A DNA stretch of 47,589 nucleotides, taken from a virus. Position numbers and translations under genes: made by a program. Under the pieces are notes generated by a model. That model searched no databases. It was not told where the DNA came from and saw only the letters and a program-made list of their open reading frames with translations. This document shows, one piece after another, positions 38,589-44,760 of the stretch; position 1 is the first letter of the stretch; each line of letters begins with the position of its first letter. The stretch spans positions 1 to 47,589 of IMG/VR virus record IMGVR_UViG_3300031578_000072; one strand, 5' to 3'.

Positions 38589-38927
38589 TTGTTAGATACA
38601 AGAAAACTAATAGGAAATTTAGAGGCACATGGTGGTAGAGTAATGAGCGGAAAAGTATTACTTGGTGCTCACGTTCCATGCTTAGAAGATGCTATAAAAG
38701 TAGTAAGGATGTGGGAAGCATTGCAACACACGTGTAACAAACATGCTATATCTGATGACATTAAAAAGGGGATTAGATATATAGTTTCGCATATTGAGGG
38801 TACATACTTCCCATCAATAATAAAACAAACTGTTACTGTTGAGATACAGGGGGCAGATGAGCAAAGACTTCGTAATACAATATCTACAATAGAATGTGTA
38901 GATGGAGTAAAAGAGGTGAGAACATGA
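38589..38927 (+). CDS. Hypothetical protein, 112 aa, TTG start
   Basis: TTG start at 38589, 6 bases after AGGGAGG. N-terminus DTRKLIGNLEAHGGRVMSGK; middle helix (CLEDAIKVVRMWEALQHTCN) with two Cys; C-terminal small beta part (QTVTVEIQGADEQRLRNTIS). Overlaps the nuclease gene by 4 bases, so it is translationally coupled to the recombination module. No family recognised. Confidence 0.65.
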   Translation: MLDTRKLIGNLEAHGGRVMSGKVLLGAHVPCLEDAIKVVRMWEALQHTCNKHAISDDIKKGIRYIVSHIEGTYFPSIIKQTVTVEIQGADEQRLRNTISTIECVDGVKEVRT

Positions 38928-39790
38928 GATACTTTGACTATACTGTGATGAGTGATTTCTTAAGATGCCCATACTATTATTACTTTCGTCATATAAAGCA
39001 TTTGGTTCCACTAACTAAGCCCCCTGCACTATCATTTGGTTCTGCTTGGCATGCAGGCTTAGAAGTCCTGCATAAAGACGGAACTCTTGTAGAGTCTAAG
39101 GTTAAGTTTGGGGAAGTGTACCATGATAGTCCAGACGAAACTATGAGAACGGTAGCGAGAGGGCAGAGGATGCTGGAACTTTACACGGAGATATATAAAC
39201 ATGACCCTTATGAGATTATATATGCTGAGACTCCATTCCACGTAGCACTTGGCAATTTTATTCTTTGCGGTAAGTGTGATGCTATAACTAAACACAAGAT
39301 AGATGGACATATATATTTAAAGGAAGTAAAGACAGCATCCAGAACGGGCGCCTCATACTTTAGAAAGTTCGCTTTCAACTATCAGATAGATATATATACT
39401 ATAGGAACGTTGGAGCTTATCGGCGACTGTGTTGGGGCTTTGATAGATGTAGCTAAAGTTACTACATCAGCTCCTACAAGAGACCATTTTGAAAGGGATA
39501 TGGCATCTCGTTCATTTGTAACCTTGGATGTAGCTAAGAAGCATATTATAAACATAGTAAAGTCTATTGAAGCTTTAGAGACTTACTTTAAAGTCCAAGA
39601 TGGTGAAGGTGTACCTTGGAATGCTCCAGACTGGTCAGTTGGATACTTTGACAAGGAACGTTGCTATGACTATGGAAAGTGCGTGTACTTTGATATATGT
39701 AGGACTAACATGGATGCAAGGGCACTTAAGATGTTTAAGAAAGTAAAATGGAACCCTGAAAGGGGGGAGGAGGAAGAGATAATTGATTAA
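38924..39790 (+). CDS. PD-(D/E)XK nuclease with predicted 4Fe-4S cluster (Cas4/AddB-like)
   Basis: The ATG at 38924 overlaps the previous stop. The 288-residue protein carries Cys15 (FLRCPYYYYF), His43, Asp119 (GKCDAI), Glu134-x-Lys136 (KEVKTAS) and Gln154 (FNYQIDIY), the RecB/Cas4-type nuclease motifs in the right order. Cys247, Cys253 and Cys259 (RCYDYGKCVYFDICR) with Cys15 form the four ligands expected for a 4Fe-4S cluster. It would be an exonuclease that resects DNA ends. The Sak4-like ATPase and SSB-like genes follow, forming a recombination set. No Cas1/Cas2 and no helicase partner are nearby. Confidence 0.8.
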   Translation: MRYFDYTVMSDFLRCPYYYYFRHIKHLVPLTKPPALSFGSAWHAGLEVLHKDGTLVESKVKFGEVYHDSPDETMRTVARGQRMLELYTEIYKHDPYEIIYAETPFHVALGNFILCGKCDAITKHKIDGHIYLKEVKTASRTGASYFRKFAFNYQIDIYTIGTLELIGDCVGALIDVAKVTTSAPTRDHFERDMASRSFVTLDVAKKHIINIVKSIEALETYFKVQDGEGVPWNAPDWSVGYFDKERCYDYGKCVYFDICRTNMDARALKMFKKVKWNPERGEEEEIID

Positions 39791-39863
39791 GAAGGAGTGG
39801 CTTGATAGCATATTCGCTCTTAATCCTTGGTACTATGAACTTAGAAAGGAGGTGAGAAAAAGA

Positions 39864-40196
39864 ATGGCTATTGATTATAGAGAAGAGTGGGAGAAGTTTA
39901 GAGTATATTATGGAGGGCGTCGTGTAGAGTCCAAACAATCGGAAGTGGGAGCAGGAGTATCTCTAACCTTAGGTAGCTTAATGAATGGTTGGATAAGAGA
40001 TATCATTGATAGTAGAGAAAAGCTAATGGAAGAGTTCGTGAAGTCGAGGATGAGCACTGACATTGTCGAAGGTCGAAAAGATGGATACTTGGTAGGAATA
40101 TGGTTTAAAGGAGGACCTATGTATGGTAAAGTATCCGTAACTAGAAAAGAATTTCATAGTTGGCTAAAAAGAGAAAAAGGAAAGGAGGTGAAGTAA
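39864..40196 (+). CDS. Hypothetical protein, 110 aa (or 137 aa with TTG start at 39783)
   Basis: I favour the ATG at 39864, because the full site AAAGGAGGTGA (39845-39855) stands before it. A TTG at 39783 gives 27 more residues (KKEWLDSIFALNPWYYELRK) overlapping the nuclease stop, also with an upstream GGAGG. The protein is basic and alpha/beta with DYREEWEKFRVYYGGRRVES, TLGSLMNGWIRDIIDSREKL and WFKGGPMYGKVSVTRKEF. It lies between nuclease and Sak4-like genes. No family recognised. Confidence 0.6.
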   Translation: MAIDYREEWEKFRVYYGGRRVESKQSEVGAGVSLTLGSLMNGWIRDIIDSREKLMEEFVKSRMSTDIVEGRKDGYLVGIWFKGGPMYGKVSVTRKEFHSWLKREKGKEVK

Positions 40197-40901
40197 ATGC
40201 CAAACACTAAAGACTTAAAAATATCTAAACTAAAGATATTAGTATGGGGTAAACCCAAATCAGGGAAGACGTTCTTCTTCAGAACGTTCCCTAAACCTGC
40301 GAAAGCTTATATGTTCGACCCTAACGGTATATTGTCGTTAAGAGGAGAGGATATAGAGTTTGAGGAATATAACGGACCTTCAGGCTATCGAAAATTTAGG
40401 AGAGACTTAGAGAATGATATGAGAGCTGGAGTAATTAGAAGTACTATGATAGACAGCTTAAGTACTATTCAACAATGTATGATGAAGGACGTGCAGGAAG
40501 AGAACCAAAAGGCTACTGAAAATTATCAAATTCAAGAGTACAACATATACTTTAGCAGGCTTAGGTCTCTTCTTATAGACCTAGTTAACTATCCAGTTCA
40601 TCTATTGTTTACTGCTCATGAACAGATTGTGGAGAACAAGCTTACTGGCGACGTAGCTATACTTCCAAGTATATATGGCAAAGACATGCCAAATGAGTTT
40701 CCTATGTTCTTTGATGAAGTATATCACACAGAAGTGGTACCTCATCGCAAAGAATCTTCTGAGTATTTCTTACGTACCCAACCTACAAACTTACTAATAT
40801 GTGGTGGAAGAGCGGATAAAGATAATGTCTTGAATAATTTGGAGGTACCTGACTTTAAGGCTATACTGGAGAAAATATTAAAGAAACCTATATTAAAGTG
40901 A
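40197..40901 (+). CDS. Sak4-like (AAA_24) RecA-fold ATPase
   Basis: A 234-residue NTPase. Walker A GKPKSGKT at 18-25, Walker B-type STMIDSLST with Asp near 86, FTAHEQ near 138-143 and a C-terminal basic tail. The length and motif order match the AAA_24/Sak4 group of short RecA-like proteins, which act with SSB in phage single-strand annealing recombination. In this window it follows the Fe-S nuclease and precedes the DUF669 SSB-like gene by two genes, the usual order of such sets. The start follows AAAGGAGGTGAAGTAA with no gap to the previous gene. Confidence 0.8.
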   Translation: MPNTKDLKISKLKILVWGKPKSGKTFFFRTFPKPAKAYMFDPNGILSLRGEDIEFEEYNGPSGYRKFRRDLENDMRAGVIRSTMIDSLSTIQQCMMKDVQEENQKATENYQIQEYNIYFSRLRSLLIDLVNYPVHLLFTAHEQIVENKLTGDVAILPSIYGKDMPNEFPMFFDEVYHTEVVPHRKESSEYFLRTQPTNLLICGGRADKDNVLNNLEVPDFKAILEKILKKPILK

Positions 40902-40913
40902 AAGGAGGATAGA
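40901..40913 (+). promoter_or_regulatory. Ribosome binding site of frameshifted gene
   Basis: AAAGGAGG at 40901-40908, 5 bases before ATG 40914. The contrast with the poorly spaced AGGAG at 41044-41048, 2 bases before ATG 41051, is the main reason to treat the two ORFs as one gene. Confidence 0.6.
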
Positions 40914-41197
40914 ATGGCAAAGAAAGAAGTTAGGAAAAAGTTGAAGGCAGTTGATACGAGGAGTGCTCAAAAAAAGTGTGAGGAGATGTTTGGGGTACTA
41001 GGCATTAACATAGATATTGGGAACTCGGCAATACTGCACTAGCAGGAGAAATGAAAAAGTCTCTGAAGCCTATGAACGCCCTTGCAGATAGAGCTGTTGA
41101 GTACTTCAAAGATAGAATGGATGATGAGCATACTCCTATCTTGTTCGCTGTGTTCAGCTTGATATTTGCTCGGATACTATTCGACCCCACCGAATGA
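40914..41197 (+). pseudogene. Apparently frameshifted gene (two ORFs, -1 shift)
   Basis: First ORF 40914-41042 (42 aa, MAKKEVRKKLKAVDTRSAQK...) starts after AAAGGAGGATAGA. The second ORF 41051-41197 (48 aa) has AGGAG only 2 bases before its ATG, too close to initiate well. In its frame the bases before that ATG also read as credible protein (WELGNTALAGEMKKSLKPMN), back to a stop at 41011-41013. A -1 shift between about 41015 and 41042 would give one protein of about 94 residues, ending FARILFDPTE and overlapping the next start by 4 bases. Programmed frameshift, natural mutation or assembly indel are all possible. No canonical slippery heptamer is evident. Confidence 0.5.
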
Positions 41198-41469
41198 CTA
41201 GTTTACAATTAAAAGAACTAGGAAAGGTTATTAGACGCTTAAGTCCTGTAGATAAATTGCGTATGACTATTTATAAACATGGACTGACTGAAGAAAAAGT
41301 TACTAAATTTATGAAAGGACTTCCAAAGAAATTTTGCATAAAAACAAGTGTTGAAGCACAATCTACTTGTGATTCTTTATGGCAAGAAGCTACAGCAAGT
41401 AAAATATATGGACTGGGTGATTTAGAAATAACAATGTTCTACCCTAAAGAGGAAGGAGGTGATAAATAG
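41194..41469 (+). CDS. Hypothetical protein, 91 aa
   Basis: Start ATG at 41194 overlaps the preceding stop. Basic helical protein (LQLKELGKVIRRLSPVDKLR, EEKVTKFMKGLPKKFCIKTS) ending in a beta segment (GDLEITMFYPKEEGG). The GTG of the SSB-like gene overlaps its stop. Part of the recombination set by position. No family recognised. Confidence 0.65.
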   Translation: MTSLQLKELGKVIRRLSPVDKLRMTIYKHGLTEEKVTKFMKGLPKKFCIKTSVEAQSTCDSLWQEATASKIYGLGDLEITMFYPKEEGGDK

Positions 41470-41858
41470 TGAAAATTAAGTTACCTGTAGGTATTAACTT
41501 AGATGAGATAAAGGAACTACAACCAGTTCCAACCGACCAGTATGTATGCCAAGTTAAGAAGATAGAACCGAAAGAAGCAAGGGAAACAGGCAATCCTATG
41601 ATAAAGTGGCAGTTCATGATAATGGAAGGGGAGTACAAAGGTATGGCGCCTTTCTTCTTTAATACAGTCTTGTTAGAGCAAAGTGCTTTTAGCTTGAAGG
41701 ACTTACTTACCAAGCTTGGTGTTGAGTGGGAAATGGAAGGAAAGGTCTGTGTGTTTGAAAGTACTGATTGTATGAAGAAGGACATAGTTGTAATTGGTAG
41801 ACTGAGAGATTTCAAGGGGAAACCTGGCAATGAAGTAGATGGTTTCTTGCCAGCGTAG
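41469..41858 (+). CDS. DUF669-type SSB-like protein
   Basis: A 129-residue protein with a GTG start at 41469 overlapping the previous stop, after GGAGGTGATAAATA. The pattern PVPTDQYVCQVKKIEPKEA, then GNPMIKWQFMIMEGEYKGM, then FSLKDLLTKLGVEWE is that of the DUF669 family, often found next to Sak4-type ATPases and regarded as single-strand-binding. It would coat ssDNA during replication and annealing. A terminator-like structure follows. Confidence 0.75.
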   Translation: MKIKLPVGINLDEIKELQPVPTDQYVCQVKKIEPKEARETGNPMIKWQFMIMEGEYKGMAPFFFNTVLLEQSAFSLKDLLTKLGVEWEMEGKVCVFESTDCMKKDIVVIGRLRDFKGKPGNEVDGFLPA

Positions 41859-41864
41859 TTAAAA

Positions 41865-41908
41865 CAGGGTAATTTAGTCTGCAGAGACTATCGTCGACCA
41901 TTACCCTG
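41865..41908 (+). ncRNA. Nested hairpin after SSB-like gene
   Basis: Outer stem CAGGGTAAT/ATTACCCTG (9 bp, 41865-41873 with 41900-41908); inner hairpin TAGTCT-GCAG-AGACTA (41875-41890). It sits directly upstream of a terminator, as in attenuators or processing signals. Confidence 0.55.
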
Positions 41909-41910
41909 AC

Positions 41911-41955
41911 AGCGAGGGGTGTTTCATTAGCTCTGTACATCCCTCGCTTTAAAAT
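41911..41955 (+). terminator. Rho-independent-type terminator after recombination set
   Basis: AGCGAGGGGTGT (41911-41922) pairs with ACATCCCTCGCT (41937-41948; one G-T pair), followed by TTTAAAATTT. It separates the recombination set from the HHxD endonuclease gene. Confidence 0.75.
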
Positions 41956-41985
41956 TTATGATTATCTAATACATGGAGATGAAAC

Positions 41986-42483
41986 ATGACTGAAGATGAA
42001 TTCATACAAGAACTCATTGAGGAGAATGAAAAACGTCTACGGTACAATGAGCACTATAGACAGTGGCGTGCAGAACATCCAGAATTGATGAAACTCAGAC
42101 GTAAGCGGTATCATGCAAATCACATTAAGCACGAAAAACAATATAATAAGCAATATCGTAAATCTCACTTTGAAGAGCGAAAAGTCCTTGCGAAAAAATG
42201 GAGGATAGACAATCCTGAAAAGACATTGGAAATATCCAAGAGGGAAGGCAATAGAAGACGTCGCAATCTAGGTTTTATACCTCTAAATAACTATTTTAAG
42301 GGCTCTGCGGCTCATCACTTGGACAAGAGTTATGTTGTTTACATACCCGAGGAAGTGCATAAAAGTATTTATCATTGCTTAGAGACTGGTGGGGGTATGG
42401 AAGAGATAAATAAGTTTGCTATAGATTTTGCTAAGAAAGAAATAATAGAATGTTTAGAAAAACGCGGGCTGGGGCTTTCGTAG
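41986..42483 (+). CDS. HHxD-type HNH-like endonuclease, long form
   Basis: A 165-residue protein. The N-terminal 95 residues are basic and Tyr/Arg-rich (YRQWRAEHPELMKLRRKRYH), resembling the DNA-binding arm of HNH homing enzymes. The C-terminal part, FIPLNNYFKGSAAHHLDKSY and EVHKSIYHCLETGGGMEEIN, is about half identical to 32884-33231. The start follows ACATGGAGATGAAAC, a weak site, and the gene is isolated between a terminator and an 84-base gap, as expected for a mobile insertion. Confidence 0.6.
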   Translation: MTEDEFIQELIEENEKRLRYNEHYRQWRAEHPELMKLRRKRYHANHIKHEKQYNKQYRKSHFEERKVLAKKWRIDNPEKTLEISKREGNRRRRNLGFIPLNNYFKGSAAHHLDKSYVVYIPEEVHKSIYHCLETGGGMEEINKFAIDFAKKEIIECLEKRGLGLS

Positions 42484-42567
42484 GGGGTGCCTCCATATGT
42501 TACTTAAGTGTTCCCTGAGCTTTGCTCCAGTCCGCTTATTAAATATATTAAGTAAGGAGGAAGATGT

Positions 42568-43122
42568 ATGTCTGAAGATGATTTTGTGCAAGCCGGTAGA
42601 GAATGGCTTAAAAATGATAGACTAAAGAAACTGGAAAGACAAAGTCAATATAACGTGCAGTATAAAGTGAATAATCCAGATATTACTGTAAGCCGCAATA
42701 AGGAGTTTCGTGAAAGTCACCCTGACTATATGAAGGAATATAGGGAGAAGTATGGGGATGAACTTAGAGAGTGTGTGAATGCTTACCAAAGTATATATGC
42801 AAAGACTAAAAAAGGTAAGGCTACTGCACAAAGAGGGCAATTTGCAAGGCGGCATAGATTAGGATTAGGGCTTAATACTTTAACGTCTAGTGAGTGGTTA
42901 GATATATTGAAGAAATATAACTACAGATGCTTTTACTGCGGCGCCAAATTAAATGCTGATAATGTACCACAGAGAGACCATATAATACCTGTAAGTAAAG
43001 GTGGGGGTAACATAAAAGAAAACGTGGTACCTGCATGTAAGAGTTGTAACTCAAAGAAGAGTATGAAATTAGTAAAAGTACTTATTTTGGATGAGGGGAG
43101 GAATGAAAAGTGTCTAAAGTAA
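42568..43122 (+). CDS. HNH homing-type endonuclease
   Basis: A 184-residue protein. The basic N-terminal arm (NRNKEFRESHPDYMKEYREK-type composition) is followed by SSEWLDILKKYNYRCFYCGA, QRDHIIPVSKGGGNIKENVV and PACKSCNSKKS: the two CxxC pairs and D-H-x2-P...N core of the HNH fold. A strong site (AAGGAGGAAGATGT) precedes it. Its 3' end overlaps the ParB-methyltransferase start by 13 bases. The core is very similar to that of the HNH protein at 31165-31554. Confidence 0.85.
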   Translation: MSEDDFVQAGREWLKNDRLKKLERQSQYNVQYKVNNPDITVSRNKEFRESHPDYMKEYREKYGDELRECVNAYQSIYAKTKKGKATAQRGQFARRHRLGLGLNTLTSSEWLDILKKYNYRCFYCGAKLNADNVPQRDHIIPVSKGGGNIKENVVPACKSCNSKKSMKLVKVLILDEGRNEKCLK

Positions 43123-44369
43123 AGATAGAGGATATTAAAGTAGGTCGACGATGTAGGGAGGACTATGGAGATATAGAAGGGCTTGCTCTCTCTATCCAGC
43201 GATTTGGCTTGCTCCACCCGATTGTCGTTGATGAAGATTTGAACCTACTAGCTGGTGAACGTAGACTACGTGCTCACAAGTTCTTGGGCCTGAAGGAAAT
43301 AGAAGTAACTTACAAGAAGGATTTAGACCCTGCAGAGAAAAAGGAACTTGAGTTGGAAGAGAACATAAAGCGTAAAGACCTCAACTGGCCTGAACTAGTT
43401 ATAGCTAATAAGGAACTATATGACATTCGGGTTAAACTATATGGGCCTAGAATAAAGGGACACGAGAGTGATGGATATGGTAGGCAAGACCATGCTATGG
43501 CTTTAGGCAAAAGTCAAGGTATGATATCTCAAGACCTACAACTGGCTGAAGCACTTATCCAGTTTCCTGAGTTAGCCAAAGAGAAAACTAAGACCGTAGC
43601 ATTTAACAAGTATGTAAAGATGAGGGATGACTTAGACATGAAGGAGTGGGGCAAGAGAGGGAAATTTAATACTGACCCGAGGGTAATACACGGAGATAGT
43701 TATGTGGAAGTTAAGAATATGAAGGATGAGTCAGTAGACTTCGTAGTAACTGACCCCCCATTTGCTGTTAATATAGATGAGAAGGCAAAGCAAGATAAGG
43801 CGGTGAAGGATGCAGGATATAAAGATGACCCTCATGTAGTTATGGAGAACATTAGGTTGACGGTAGGGGAACTGTATAGAGTATTGAAGATGGATAGCCA
43901 TATGATTATAGCCTTTGCGTCAACTCACTACACGCAGCTATTTCAGATGTTAACTGAGGCTGGATTTACTGTAGACCCTACCCCCTTGATATGGAATAAG
44001 ATTACAGGTAGTACTCCTCATAGTGGTAAGTACTTCCCATATGCCTATGAACCTGCTTTCTGGTGCCAAAAAGGTAAGAGAGAACTATTCTCTACCGCCT
44101 GTAACATGTTCACGTATAAGCGAGTCCCCGATAAATATAAGAAACATCCTTTAGAACGCCCTCAGGCTTTATTATGTGCCTGGATAAATGCTGTGTCGCT
44201 CCCTGGTGAAGTTGGACTAGATGCATATGCCGGAGGAGGCTCTTTCCTAGAAGCCTGCATGTCTTTAGGTAGAAAACCTATATGTATAGAAAAAAATGAG
44301 AATCACTATCTAAGTATATTGGATAGAATTGAAGAGATTAACGAAAGGGGGAAACCATTAAGTGAGTAG
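43110..44369 (+). CDS. ParB/Srx domain fused to DNA methyltransferase
   Basis: A 419-residue, two-domain protein with GTG start at 43110 (GGGAGG 8 bases upstream). Residues 1-150 are a ParB/Srx-type domain: LSIQRFGLLHPIVV, LLAGERRLRA (GERR 49-52), LELEENIKRKDL (84-90). Residues 190-405 are an amino-methyltransferase of the beta-type order: DPPF (215-218, catalytic motif IV) first, then HPLERPQ and AYAGGGSF (372-379, AdoMet-binding motif I). It would methylate A-N6 or C-N4 in phage DNA, perhaps for anti-restriction. ParB-methyltransferase fusions occur in phages and mobile elements. It stands between an HNH and a LAGLIDADG gene and overlaps both. Confidence 0.85.
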   Translation: MSKVKIEDIKVGRRCREDYGDIEGLALSIQRFGLLHPIVVDEDLNLLAGERRLRAHKFLGLKEIEVTYKKDLDPAEKKELELEENIKRKDLNWPELVIANKELYDIRVKLYGPRIKGHESDGYGRQDHAMALGKSQGMISQDLQLAEALIQFPELAKEKTKTVAFNKYVKMRDDLDMKEWGKRGKFNTDPRVIHGDSYVEVKNMKDESVDFVVTDPPFAVNIDEKAKQDKAVKDAGYKDDPHVVMENIRLTVGELYRVLKMDSHMIIAFASTHYTQLFQMLTEAGFTVDPTPLIWNKITGSTPHSGKYFPYAYEPAFWCQKGKRELFSTACNMFTYKRVPDKYKKHPLERPQALLCAWINAVSLPGEVGLDAYAGGGSFLEACMSLGRKPICIEKNENHYLSILDRIEEINERGKPLSE

Positions 44370-44760
44370 AGAAACGGACTCAGCATATATTGCTGGCTTT
44401 TTTGATGGCGAAGGTTGCGTAGGAGTACATACTGACTCACGGAATATGAAGCCTTATCTTATGATAAGAGCAAATAATACTGACAGAGTAAATCTTCAGT
44501 TTCTTGCCGATAAGATAGGCGGGCATGTTCAGAAAAATCCTAGGTCCGCAAGACGTAAGCCAATTTATTTGTGGTTAGCTTGCGGAGTAGAAGCAGCAAT
44601 GATACTGTCTAGACTATTACCATATCTTATCGATAAGAAAGAACGTGCAGAACTTGGGATTGAGTGTATGACTACTCCGTACATGGCACGCAAACTTGAA
44701 ATAGTTGACAAAATGCGTGAATTAAATAAGAAAGGAGTTGATGTAAAAAGTGATAGTTAA
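44362..44760 (+). CDS. LAGLIDADG-type homing endonuclease next to DNA polymerase
   Basis: A 132-residue single-motif LAGLIDADG protein, GTG start overlapping the previous stop. Signature helix AYIAGFFDGEGCV at about 7-19, VNLQFLADKIGGHVQKNP, AAMILSRLLPYLIDKKERAE and C-terminal helix (EIVDKMRELNKKG). Similar to the enzymes at 27202 and 28621. It is inserted just upstream of the DNA polymerase gene with an 11-base overlap, the third essential-gene neighbour of this endonuclease family. Confidence 0.85.
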   Translation: MSRETDSAYIAGFFDGEGCVGVHTDSRNMKPYLMIRANNTDRVNLQFLADKIGGHVQKNPRSARRKPIYLWLACGVEAAMILSRLLPYLIDKKERAELGIECMTTPYMARKLEIVDKMRELNKKGVDVKSDS

